From: an uncultured Acetatifactor sp. | GTDB lineage: Bacteria; Bacillota; Clostridia; Lachnospirales; Lachnospiraceae | Direction of reading: 5' to 3' | Assembly: GCA_910577235.1 (NCBI GenBank) | Contig: CAJTMX010000010.1 | Location: forward strand, 49,831-113,830 | Length of the DNA stretch: 64,000 bases | Shown: in pieces, positions 42,175 to 49,588 of the stretch | Position numbering within the stretch: the first letter of the stretch is position 1 | Layout of the letters: each line of letters opens with the position of its first letter | Notes under the pieces: model-generated | Seen by the model: the letters and a program-made list of their open reading frames with translations, nothing else | What the model was told of the DNA's origin: nothing | Database searches by the model: none | Translations under genes and position numbers: made by a program

Positions 42175-43170
42175 ATGAAAATAGCATTTTACAGTACCAA
42201 ACCGTACGATCGTATCTGGTTTGAACCCCTGGCGCAGCAATATGGTTACGACATCCATTTTATCGAATTTCCCTGCACCGGGGAGACACTGTTTCTGGCG
42301 AAAGGGTGCGATGCCATATGCGTGTTCGTCAATGACCATGTTGACAGTGAGATGATAGAAGTACTCTATGACATGCATGTGAAAGGGATATTGCTGCGAA
42401 GCGCGGGCTTTAACAATGTGGACGTGAAAGCGGCTGAGGACAAGATCGTGATACTGCGGGTGCCCAGTTATTCTCCCGAGGCGGTGGCAGAATACGCCAC
42501 AGCCATGCTGCTGACTTTGAACCGCTGCACGCACAAGGCGTATAACCGTACCAGAGAGTTTAATATGAGTCTGCAGGGGCTTATGGGAACAGACCTTTAT
42601 GGAAAGACGGCGGGAATCGTGGGAACAGGGCGTATCGGGCAGGCCATGATCCGGGTCTGTAAAGGATTCGGCATGAAAGTCATTGCCTATGATCCTTACC
42701 CCAACTCAGACCTGGATGTATCTTATGTGTCCACGGAAGAACTGTTCCGGCAGGCGGATGTGATCAGCCTGCACTGTCCGCTGACTGCCCAGACCAGGCA
42801 TATGATCAATAAGGAGAGCATCGGCATGATGAAGACGGGAGTTTATCTGGTAAATACCTCCAGAGGCAGCCTGATCCATACGGATGATCTGATCGACGGT
42901 CTGCTGCAGAAAAAGTTCGGCGGCGTAGGGCTGGATGTCTACGAGGAGGAGGAAGGCATATTCTATGAGGATTGTTCGGGAGAGATCATTGAGGACGACA
43001 AACTTGCCCGTCTGACTACCTTCCCCAACGTCCTTATCACTTCTCATATGGGATTCTTTACCCGGGAGGCCATGGAGGCCATCGCCAGAGTGACTATGGA
43101 GAATGCCCATGCTCTGGACAATGGGCTGCCTCTGCAAAATCAGGTGGGAGCCTGCGCCGCGAAGGAATAG
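42175..43170 (+). CDS. ldhA: D-lactate dehydrogenase (D-2-hydroxyacid dehydrogenase family)
   Basis: A 331-residue NAD-dependent enzyme reducing pyruvate to D-lactate in fermentation. It starts with IAFYSTKPYDRIWF, characteristic of the LdhA group. It has LLRSAGFNNVDV (substrate Arg region), VPSYSPEAVAEYA, the NAD loop GIVGTGRIGQAMI, LHCPLTAQTRHMIN, the catalytic Arg in VNTSRGSLI, the Glu in GLDVYEEEEG and the His in TSHMGFFTREA. Length matches the family. AAGGAGGG stands before ATG 42175. The acetyltransferase that follows begins 16 bases after the stop. Confidence 0.93.
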   Translation: MKIAFYSTKPYDRIWFEPLAQQYGYDIHFIEFPCTGETLFLAKGCDAICVFVNDHVDSEMIEVLYDMHVKGILLRSAGFNNVDVKAAEDKIVILRVPSYSPEAVAEYATAMLLTLNRCTHKAYNRTREFNMSLQGLMGTDLYGKTAGIVGTGRIGQAMIRVCKGFGMKVIAYDPYPNSDLDVSYVSTEELFRQADVISLHCPLTAQTRHMINKESIGMMKTGVYLVNTSRGSLIHTDDLIDGLLQKKFGGVGLDVYEEEEGIFYEDCSGEIIEDDKLARLTTFPNVLITSHMGFFTREAMEAIARVTMENAHALDNGLPLQNQVGACAAKE

Positions 43171-43186
43171 GCAGAAAGGAACTTAT

Positions 43187-43666
43187 ATGGAAACGGATCA
43201 TTTCCCTTACACAATCAGGTGGGCATTGCCGGAAGATTGGGACCCCGCCATGGATATGGTATGGCGGACCTTTTTAAAGTTTGAGGGGAAGGATTATTCC
43301 CAGGAAGGTATCGATAATTTTGATACCTTCATACATGACGGGACGCTGAGAAAGCTGTTCCTAAAAGGGCGCTATCAGGTGATGCTGGCTCTTGACGGCA
43401 GTCTTGTGGTGGGGCTGGCTTCCGTGCGCAGCGGCAATCATCTGTCCCTGCTGTTTGTGGACGAGAGATATCACCGCCGGGGCATTGGCAGAACTCTGAT
43501 GAGAGGGCTGTGCCAGTATCTGGAGCGGGAGGCGGGGGAACACAGCATGACGCTGACGGCGGCTCCCTACGCGGTGGATTTTTACAAAAAACTGGGTTTT
43601 TATGCCATAAAGCCGGAGGAGCAGATATCCGGCATCAGAGTTACATCCATGGAAAAATATTTTTGA
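43187..43666 (+). CDS. GNAT-family N-acetyltransferase
   Basis: A 159-residue acetyl-CoA-dependent acyltransferase. Strand beta-4 and the pyrophosphate loop are visible as HLSLLFVDERYHRRGIGRTL (R/QxxGxG/A motif), and the C-terminal FYKKLGFYAI is the usual ending strand. Substrate is not predictable. ATG 43187 was taken as start with AAAGGA upstream; the longer frame overlaps ldhA. The gene is 14 bases before the DUF624 membrane gene. Confidence 0.85.
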   Translation: METDHFPYTIRWALPEDWDPAMDMVWRTFLKFEGKDYSQEGIDNFDTFIHDGTLRKLFLKGRYQVMLALDGSLVVGLASVRSGNHLSLLFVDERYHRRGIGRTLMRGLCQYLEREAGEHSMTLTAAPYAVDFYKKLGFYAIKPEEQISGIRVTSMEKYF

Positions 43667-43680
43667 AAGGTAGGATACCT

Positions 43681-44385
43681 ATGAAATTTTTAAATATTGA
43701 CAGTCCGTTTATGCAGGTCATGAACAAGGTGGCGGATCTGATGATCCTGAATCTGCTCACGGTGGTGTGCATGATTCCTCTTATTACCGCGGGAGCGGCT
43801 CTCACGGCCATGCATTATCAGGTTCTGAAGATCGTTCGGGATGAGGAGTGCTATATCGTAAAAGGATATTTTAAAGCATTCCGGGAAAATTTTATACAGT
43901 CCACGGCCATATGGCTGATCTTGCTGGCGATAGGCTTGATCCTGGGAGGAGACTTCCTTATCATGTACGCCTCGGAGACGGAGTTCCATATAATATTCAG
44001 AGCCGTGTTGGGTGCCATCGCGATCTTTGCCCTCTTTACGCTGGTCTATGTGTTTCCGGTACAGGCCAAATTTGCCAATCCGGTGTTTCGCACGATCAAA
44101 AACGCGTTGGCCATGAGTATTCTCCAGGCCCCCAAAAGCGTACTGATGGTGATATTGTACTTTATCCCCATGGTACTGATGGTGTTTGCCCCCAGCATCT
44201 TTCCTCTGATAATGCTCTTTGGCATGACCATTCCGGCGTTTCTGTCCGCCAAGCTGTACAATAAGTTATTCTTGAAACTGGAAGGGCGGATCAATGAAAT
44301 GAACGGTGTCAAAGAGGAAGATGAGGAAGAGGGCGGGAAAATATTTCACGACCAGCTGGACAGTTCGTTGGAAGATAAGTCTTAA
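43681..44385 (+). CDS. DUF624 (YesL-like) membrane protein
   Basis: A 234-residue integral membrane protein with about five helices and a charged C-terminal tail rich in Glu and Asp. FLNIDSPFMQVMNKVADLMI at the start and NLLTVVCMIPLITAGAALTA are typical of the YesL/DUF624 family, found beside sugar ABC transporters in Firmicutes. Its function is not known; a role in carbohydrate uptake or its control is guessed from context, and here it sits before the ATPase subunit of sugar importers. ATG 43681 lies eight bases after AAAGGTAGG. Confidence 0.82.
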   Translation: MKFLNIDSPFMQVMNKVADLMILNLLTVVCMIPLITAGAALTAMHYQVLKIVRDEECYIVKGYFKAFRENFIQSTAIWLILLAIGLILGGDFLIMYASETEFHIIFRAVLGAIAIFALFTLVYVFPVQAKFANPVFRTIKNALAMSILQAPKSVLMVILYFIPMVLMVFAPSIFPLIMLFGMTIPAFLSAKLYNKLFLKLEGRINEMNGVKEEDEEEGGKIFHDQLDSSLEDKS

Positions 44386-44419
44386 ATCTGTAGAATATGT
44401 CCAATAAAAACAATACGGT

Positions 44420-44537
44420 TTTGTGAAAAATGACGTCAAAGAATAAAATCATCCGTATTTGTGAGCAATTCACACAATGGGAACCAAAATCTTTGTGAAA
44501 TAGTGGCATAGAATTTCACAGAATATTTAGGTATACT
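44420..44537 (+). promoter_or_regulatory. Control region of the sugar-ABC ATPase gene with TGTGA inverted repeats
   Basis: A perfect palindrome TGTGA-GCAAT-TCACA lies at 44460-44474. A second pair, TGTGAAA at 44494-44500 and TTTCACA at 44514-44520, follows, and a further half-site TTTTGTGAAAAA lies near 44420. TATACT at 44532-44537 is a likely -10 without a good -35, which would suit an activator-dependent promoter. The regulator is not identified; the sites resemble CRP/FNR-type half-sites. Confidence 0.5.
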
Positions 44538-44608
44538 TATTGCAAGGTTGTGGTGATACATATCGCTGCATTAACAGAAAATCGTCTATATGCGAAAGGA
44601 GTTATTTT

Positions 44609-45721
44609 ATGGCTAGTTTATCTTTAAAGAATATCTGCAAGGTTTACCCCAATGGATTTGAGGCGGTTAAGAATTTCAACCTTGAGATTGCGGATCAGGA
44701 ATTCATCATCTTCGTAGGTCCTTCCGGCTGTGGTAAGTCTACCACCCTTCGTATGATTGCGGGACTGGAAGATATTTCCTCCGGTGAATTAAAGATTGGT
44801 GACAGAGTTGTGAACGATGTAGAGCCCAAGGACAGAGATATCGCAATGGTATTCCAGAACTACGCTCTGTATCCTCATATGTCTGTTTATGACAATATGG
44901 CATTTGGTCTGAAACTGAGAAAGGTTCCCAAGGATCAGATCGATAAGATGGTTAAAGAGGCTGCCAAGATCCTGGATCTGGAGAAACTGCTGGATCGTAA
45001 GCCCAAGGCTCTGTCCGGTGGTCAGAGACAGCGTGTGGCTATGGGACGTGCTATCGTGCGTAACCCCAAGGTATTCCTGATGGATGAGCCTCTGTCCAAC
45101 TTGGACGCAAAGCTGCGTGTGCAGATGAGAATTGAGATTGCCAAGCTGCATCAGAGACTGGGCACCACCATCATCTACGTTACACATGACCAGACCGAGG
45201 CTATGACACTGGGTACCAGAATCGTTGTTATGAAGGACGGCGTTATCCAGCAGGTAGATACTCCCCAGAATCTGTATGAGAAACCTCAGAACCTGTTCGT
45301 TGCAGGATTCATGGGATCTCCTCAGATGAACTTCCTGGATGCGACTGTTAAGGTAAATGGCGATGTAGCCAACCTGGAGATTGCCGGCCACAGCATTCCT
45401 TTGCCTGCGGCTAAGTCTAAAAAGATCATAGATGGCGGTTACGATGGAAAGGTTGTTACCTTTGGTATCCGTCCCGAGGATGTATATGATGCCGAGACAT
45501 ATGCGAATGCGGTTCCGGGCAGTGTATTCGAGTCCACGATCAAGGTTTACGAGTTGTTAGGTGCGGAAGTTTACTTATACTTCGATCTGGATGTATTCCC
45601 GATGACGGCAAGAGTAGATTCCCGTACAACTGCAAGACCCGGTGATGCCGTGAAGTTCGCTCTGGATGTTGAGAAGATTCATGTATTTGACAAAGAGACC
45701 GAGCAGATTGTTACCAACTAG
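44609..45721 (+). CDS. msmK: Sugar ABC importer ATPase (MsmK/UgpC type)
   Basis: A 370-residue ATPase shared by carbohydrate importers of the MsmK/UgpC/MalK group. Walker A is GPSGCGKSTTLRMIAGLE, the signature LSGGQRQRVAMGRAIV, and Walker B VFLMDEPLSNLDAKLR; the C-terminal 130 residues are the OB/TOBE regulatory domain (IRPEDVYDAE near residue 290). No permease or binding protein genes are adjacent, which is common for MsmK, since one ATPase serves several importers. AAAGGAG precedes ATG 44609 by eight bases. A strong terminator follows, so it is probably a single-gene transcript. Codon use looks biased, suggesting high expression. Confidence 0.93.
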   Translation: MASLSLKNICKVYPNGFEAVKNFNLEIADQEFIIFVGPSGCGKSTTLRMIAGLEDISSGELKIGDRVVNDVEPKDRDIAMVFQNYALYPHMSVYDNMAFGLKLRKVPKDQIDKMVKEAAKILDLEKLLDRKPKALSGGQRQRVAMGRAIVRNPKVFLMDEPLSNLDAKLRVQMRIEIAKLHQRLGTTIIYVTHDQTEAMTLGTRIVVMKDGVIQQVDTPQNLYEKPQNLFVAGFMGSPQMNFLDATVKVNGDVANLEIAGHSIPLPAAKSKKIIDGGYDGKVVTFGIRPEDVYDAETYANAVPGSVFESTIKVYELLGAEVYLYFDLDVFPMTARVDSRTTARPGDAVKFALDVEKIHVFDKETEQIVTN

Positions 45722-45733
45722 TAAGATTTCCAG

Positions 45734-45763
45734 AGAGGTGCTGGTTTCCAGCACCTCTTTTTT
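45734..45763 (+). terminator. Rho-independent terminator of msmK
   Basis: An eleven-base-pair perfect stem, AGAGGTGCTGG with CCAGCACCTCT, has a TTT loop and is followed by a run of T residues (45758-45763). It is a textbook intrinsic terminator 13 bases after the stop codon. Confidence 0.93.
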
Positions 45764-45787
45764 AAATAGAAGAGGACGGAGGAGTGT

Positions 45788-46876
45788 ATGATATCAAGTC
45801 AGATCATTCAGACAAGTATAGACGAATTAAAGGCGATCACCAAGGTGGATCTGTGTGTATATGACCCTTCCGCCGCAGTGATTGCGACGACAGCCGATAT
45901 GGAGGGGATACAGGGGAATCTGATCAACGGATTTGCCATGTCTCCCGCCGACAGTCAGGTGATCGGACCTCACCATCTGTTGAAGATTTTGGATGAGGGA
46001 GAACTGCTCTATGTGCTGGTGGCACGTGGCGGCGGGGATGATGTATATATGGTGGGAAAGATCGCCGTATGTCAGATTCAAAATCTTACGATTGCATACA
46101 AGGAGCGTTTTGACAGAAACAATTTCTTCCAGAATCTGTTGCTGGACAACTTATTGCTGGTAGATATCTATAATCGGGCCAAGAAACTGCATGTGGAGGT
46201 GGCGGCTCCCAGAGCAGTGTTTCTGATAGAGACCCGCCTGGAGAAAGACGGCATAGTGACAGAACTGTTAAAAGGAATGTTTTCCTCCCAGAGCGGCGAT
46301 TATATTACCGCAGTGGACGAGAGCAGTGTGATCTTGATCAAGAATCTGGATCAGATGACCACCTATGAAAACCTTTGCGATGTGGCGCATACCATTGTGG
46401 CAATGATGAATGCGGAGGCCATGCTGAATGTGCGCGTGTCTTTCGGCACAGTGGTGCAGGAACTGAAGGATGTATCCAAATCCTACAAGGAAGCTAAACT
46501 GGCGTTGGACGTGGGCAAGATCTTCTATGCGGAGCGCAATGTGGTGGCGTACAGCACATTGGGTATAGGACGTCTGATCTATCAGCTGCCGGTGAATCTG
46601 TGCAGGATTTTCATTGAAGAAATTTTTGGAGATAATGTGCCCAATGACCTGGACGATGAAACGCTGACAACCATCAACAAGTTTTTTGAGAATAATCTTA
46701 ACGTCTCGGAGACTTCCAGGCAGTTGTTTGTACACCGCAATACGTTGGTTTACCGTATTGAGAAGATTCAAAAAAGTACAGGTCTGGACCTGCGGAACTT
46801 TGATGACGCGCTGACTTTCAAGATAGCGCTGATGGTGGTAAACTATATGAAATATTTGGATTCTCTGGAGTACTGA
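45788..46876 (+). CDS. CdaR/PucR-type transcriptional regulator
   Basis: A 362-residue regulator. The N-terminal part is a putative sensor domain (QIIQTSIDELKAITKVDLCV, resembling the CdaR sugar-diacid-sensing region). The middle has a GGDEF-like, non-catalytic domain as in the PucR family (LNVRVSFGTVVQELKDVSKS, YKEAKLALDVGKIF). The C-terminus holds a PucR-type helix-turn-helix: NVSETSRQLFVHRNTLVYRI, then EKIQKSTGLDLRNFDDALTF. It probably senses a carbohydrate signal and may control the neighbouring transporter ATPase, though no target site can be assigned. It starts 24 bases after the msmK terminator with GGAGGA upstream. Confidence 0.85.
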   Translation: MISSQIIQTSIDELKAITKVDLCVYDPSAAVIATTADMEGIQGNLINGFAMSPADSQVIGPHHLLKILDEGELLYVLVARGGGDDVYMVGKIAVCQIQNLTIAYKERFDRNNFFQNLLLDNLLLVDIYNRAKKLHVEVAAPRAVFLIETRLEKDGIVTELLKGMFSSQSGDYITAVDESSVILIKNLDQMTTYENLCDVAHTIVAMMNAEAMLNVRVSFGTVVQELKDVSKSYKEAKLALDVGKIFYAERNVVAYSTLGIGRLIYQLPVNLCRIFIEEIFGDNVPNDLDDETLTTINKFFENNLNVSETSRQLFVHRNTLVYRIEKIQKSTGLDLRNFDDALTFKIALMVVNYMKYLDSLEY

Positions 46877-46896
46877 TACAGGAATAAAAAGGACAA

Positions 46897-46951
46897 CCCC
46901 TTAATACACTTATAGTAAAGGAAAACATAGGTGTGTTGAGGGGGATTTTTT
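46897..46951 (+). terminator. Terminator-like hairpin that contains the next gene's ribosome site
   Basis: A 13-base-pair stem pairs 46897-46909 (CCCCTTAATACAC) with 46931-46943 (GTGTGTTGAGGGG, two G-U pairs) and is followed by six T residues that run straight into ATG 46952. The GAGGGGG in the 3' arm is also the only Shine-Dalgarno sequence for the next gene. It may end the regulator transcript, attenuate the next gene, or hide its ribosome site. Confidence 0.7.
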
Positions 46952-48262
46952 ATGTATTATGAAAAGCAGATCCGCTATATAGATTATCTGGAAAACGGAG
47001 AGAAAAAACGCAACTGCGGCAATGTAAAAGTTACAGTCACCGGCAACAGGCTGCTCTTGGAGATGAGGATACGTGACCTGTATGAGACGGATGACATGGC
47101 CTCGGAAGTAGTGCTGGAGGGCGGCGGAACCGAGAGCAGGGTGGGAACGGTACTGATCAGACAGGGCAGCGGCAGCTTCTGCTGGGAATGTGTGGACCGT
47201 GAGCAGGAGGGGACCGGCATAGCGCTGGGGGAGAGTATGCGCTACGGACAACTGGAACGGATCTATGTACAGCTGTCCCCCAGACGGAGTATGCGCTGTA
47301 TATGGAAAGCATCGGAACCGACATGGAAGAATGATCCTCCCAACCGGGAGGTACATGTTGCGGAGAGGGCTGAAATAACTAATATGGGGACAAGGCCGGA
47401 GCGTCAGCGTGAGGGCATGGCAGAGGAAACCATGTCACTTGAACCGCAGTTACAGCCGACACGTCAGCGTGAGGGCATGGCAGAGGAAACCATGTCGCCT
47501 GAACCTCGGATACAGCCGACACGTCAGCAGGAGAGTATGGCGGAGGAAACCATGTTGCGTGAAGAGCAAATCCAGCCGACTCAACAAACGGGAAATGCAG
47601 CAGGAGGGGTCAAGTCACCTGAGCCACAAATCCAGCCGACTCAACAAACGAGAAATGCAGCAGGAGGGGTCAAGTCACCTGAGCCGCAAATCCAGCCGAC
47701 TCAACAAACGGAGAGCACAGCGGAGAAGGCAGAACGGCCCCAGACGCATCCGGAGGGGCAACAGGAGAGCAGGCCGGAAAGTGTCATGCAGCACGAGAGG
47801 GAAGAGAGGCCGGTTCGTCAATCGGACAGTATCAACACAGCCGGTAACGGGACGGCAGTTAAACCGTCACGGTCGCAGAGGAAACGTCAGACCCCCCACA
47901 TGGAATCCATGAGTGAGGACAAATGGCAGCAACTCCAAAAGATATACCCTCATATTCGTCCCTTTCAGGATAAGCGGGAATATCTTTCCTTAAGACCGGA
48001 AGACTTTGTGATACTGCATTCCAGCGCTTACCGCCTGGTGCAAAACAGTTTTCTGCTTCACGGATACTTCAATTATGACCATCTGATACTGGCATGTATG
48101 CAGCAAAGGGGCGAAGATCAGTTCTACATAGGGGTGCCGGGAAACTTTTTTGAAAAAGAAAAACAGGTGGCCATCATGTACGGCTTTGAAAGTTTTGAGT
48201 GCAGACAGGAACCTGCCGGTGAAGGGGAATTTGGCTATTACATGATTCGTGTGCAATTATAG
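46952..48262 (+). CDS. DUF6128-like protein with internal 20-residue tandem repeats
   Basis: A 436-residue protein of unknown function. Residues 1-110 form a beta-rich domain (YYEKQIRYIDYLENGEKK, LLLEMRIRDLY). Residues 150-270 are a hydrophilic Gln/Glu/Pro-rich spacer of about six 20-residue repeats with the pattern Q-P-T-R/Q-Q...M-A-E-E-T-M. The last 110 residues form a second conserved domain (LQKIYPHIRPFQDKREYLSL, FVILHSSAYRLVQNSFLLHG, FYIGVPGNFFEKEKQVAIMYG) that I associate with DUF6128 proteins of Lachnospiraceae. No signal peptide or membrane helix is seen. Translation depends on a ribosome site inside a strong hairpin. It converges with the minus-strand radical SAM gene. Confidence 0.75.
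   Translation: MYYEKQIRYIDYLENGEKKRNCGNVKVTVTGNRLLLEMRIRDLYETDDMASEVVLEGGGTESRVGTVLIRQGSGSFCWECVDREQEGTGIALGESMRYGQLERIYVQLSPRRSMRCIWKASEPTWKNDPPNREVHVAERAEITNMGTRPERQREGMAEETMSLEPQLQPTRQREGMAEETMSPEPRIQPTRQQESMAEETMLREEQIQPTQQTGNAAGGVKSPEPQIQPTQQTRNAAGGVKSPEPQIQPTQQTESTAEKAERPQTHPEGQQESRPESVMQHEREERPVRQSDSINTAGNGTAVKPSRSQRKRQTPHMESMSEDKWQQLQKIYPHIRPFQDKREYLSLRPEDFVILHSSAYRLVQNSFLLHGYFNYDHLILACMQQRGEDQFYIGVPGNFFEKEKQVAIMYGFESFECRQEPAGEGEFGYYMIRVQL
47402..47721 (+). repeat. 60-bp in-frame tandem repeats
   Basis: About five and a third copies of an exact 60-base period (20 codons) run from 47402 to about 47721. Units 1-2 are nearly identical (CGTCAGCGTGAGGGCATGGC start), unit 3 is intermediate, and units 4-5 differ from each other at only a few bases (CAACAAACG...GCAGCAGGAG). 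Two sub-families point to recent, separate expansions. Copy number change would alter linker length without breaking the frame. Confidence 0.85.
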
Positions 48263-48279
48263 AGGGTTGCCGGGCCCCT

Positions 48280-49269
48280 TTACAGGCCCGACAGGTCGAA
48301 GGGAGGGATAAAGCTCTCCTCAGCCGCGTCCCCTTCCTGAATATATATGTTTTCCATGCCCAGCCGCAGGCAATAGTCTATCACTCTCCGGTATTCCTGG
48401 GGCGTAACCCGGCGGTTTAGCTCGGGTATGTCCGCCACATGGGACAGAGGAGTGTACTGGCTCATGACGCTGACATATATGTGATTTCCGAAAGTGTCAT
48501 GAAGATAGTGCAGAACCTTTTTACTGTCGCTCACCTGTCCCGGCAGCACCAGATGACGGACGATCATGCCCCGGCGCAGCATCGGCGTATCCCGGGGGTA
48601 GACGGCGGCGTCTGCGGGGGAAGGGACATCCTCCCCGGATGGGGCAAATTCCAATGGGCCGCACTGACGGAACATCTCCGCCAGAGCCTGCCGGGCCTTT
48701 TCAAAGTAATCGGCGGCATGGGAGTACTCTGCGCTGAGCTTGGGGGATACATATTTCAGATCCGGGAGATAGATGTCCACAAGACCGTCCAAAATTTTCA
48801 GCGCCTGGGGTTCTTCGTAACCGCCGCAGTTATAGACCACGGGAATGGAGAGGCCGCCCCGGCGGGCCAGTTCCAGAGCGCCTGCGACCGGCGGGATATA
48901 GTGTGTAGGAGTCACCAGATTTATATTGGCGGCTCCCTTTTGCTGCAATTCCAGAAAGATTTCAGCCAATCGTTCCACCGGGATCTCCCTGCCGGTATGT
49001 CCCAGAGCGATATCATGGTTCTGACAATAAACACAGCGGAGATTGCAGCCGCTGAAAAAAACGGCGCCTGAACCCACAGCACCGGATATACAAGGTTCTT
49101 CCCACATGTGCAGCGCTGCTCTGGCAGCCCACAGCTCAGCAGTCCGGCCGCAATATCCTCTCTCCCCGGCCAGCCTGTTCACACCACATCGCCGGGGACA
49201 GAGGTTGCAGGACAAAAAATGGCGCGCTATATTCTGTTTTTCAAGCTCGGAAAGACGGAGAAAAGACAT
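48280..49269 (-). CDS. Radical SAM protein, PflX/pyruvate-formate-lyase-activase-like
   Basis: A 329-residue radical SAM enzyme. FFSGCNLRCVYCQNHDIA holds the CxxxCxxC iron-sulphur motif, preceded by a second cysteine cluster CNLCPRRCGVNR near residue 21 of the kind found in PflX-type proteins. NLVTPTHYIPP and DIYLPDLKYVSP are further family motifs. PflX-like proteins are annotated as putative glycyl-radical enzyme activases, but the target is unknown. It is on the minus strand, opposite to most genes here, with GAGGAG about ten bases before its start, and lies downstream of the SRP RNA gene, from whose promoter it may be read. Its 3' end meets the DUF6128-like gene 17 bases away. Confidence 0.85.
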   Translation of the reverse strand: MSFLRLSELEKQNIARHFLSCNLCPRRCGVNRLAGERGYCGRTAELWAARAALHMWEEPCISGAVGSGAVFFSGCNLRCVYCQNHDIALGHTGREIPVERLAEIFLELQQKGAANINLVTPTHYIPPVAGALELARRGGLSIPVVYNCGGYEEPQALKILDGLVDIYLPDLKYVSPKLSAEYSHAADYFEKARQALAEMFRQCGPLEFAPSGEDVPSPADAAVYPRDTPMLRRGMIVRHLVLPGQVSDSKKVLHYLHDTFGNHIYVSVMSQYTPLSHVADIPELNRRVTPQEYRRVIDYCLRLGMENIYIQEGDAAEESFIPPFDLSGL

Positions 49270-49315
49270 GGCAGTTTACTCCTCAAAGCGGAAATTACAA
49301 GACCGCATATCGCGG

Positions 49316-49466
49316 GCCGTATCCCAGACTCCGCCCGGGGCCCTCACGGCACATGGGAGGTTCTACTTAGTGCTGCTTTGTTCCCAACCTGACACGGTTC
49401 GTAGATTCCCATTGCGTGAGACCGGACATCAACATCTGTTCTACGGTTTTTCCCACGATATACGGC
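49316..49466 (-). ncRNA. ffs: Signal recognition particle RNA
   Basis: On the minus strand the conserved SRP helix-8 core is present: GTGTCAGGTTGGGAACAAAG followed by CAGCACTAAG. Long-range pairing supports the whole hairpin: CTCACG with CGTGAG, ATGGGA with TCCCAT, and an outer GCCGTAT with ATACGGC at the two ends (49460-49466 and 49316-49322). The RNA is about 150 nucleotides, longer than the ~100-nucleotide minimal form. It binds Ffh to target nascent membrane proteins. Exact ends are inferred from the outer pairing and the promoter position. Confidence 0.88.
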
Positions 49467-49472
49467 TTTTAT

Positions 49473-49501
49473 AGTGTATCTTTTTATTGGATTTTTGTCA
49501 A
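49473..49501 (-). promoter_or_regulatory. Promoter of the SRP RNA gene
   Basis: Read on the minus strand: a perfect TTGACA (49501-49496), 17 bases, then TACACT (49478-49473). The predicted start is about seven bases further, at the outer GCCGTAT stem of the SRP RNA. Perfect -35 and spacing suit a strong stable-RNA promoter. Confidence 0.8.
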
Positions 49502-49508
49502 GAACTTC

Positions 49509-49537
49509 TTGCAAACAAAGAGGGGATTAATTATACT
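49509..49537 (+). promoter_or_regulatory. Promoter of the flavin reductase-rubredoxin gene
   Basis: TTGCAA at 49509-49514 and TATACT at 49532-49537 are spaced by 17 bases, about 50 bases before the ATG. It is back to back with the SRP RNA promoter, and the two -35 regions are only eight bases apart. Confidence 0.7.
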
Positions 49538-49588
49538 GAAAATGTACATCCTAATATTCAAGCGGTGGTAACGGGAAGGAGACGAATC

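Noticed and set aside
47402..47721. CRISPR array
   Set aside because: The repeats are contiguous, 60 bases long, in frame, and have no spacers; no cas gene is present in the window.
47409..47912. 167-residue Arg/Ser-rich frame over the tandem repeats
   Set aside because: It is a frame shadow of the 60-bp repeats within the real DUF6128-like gene; the low-complexity composition reflects the repeat.
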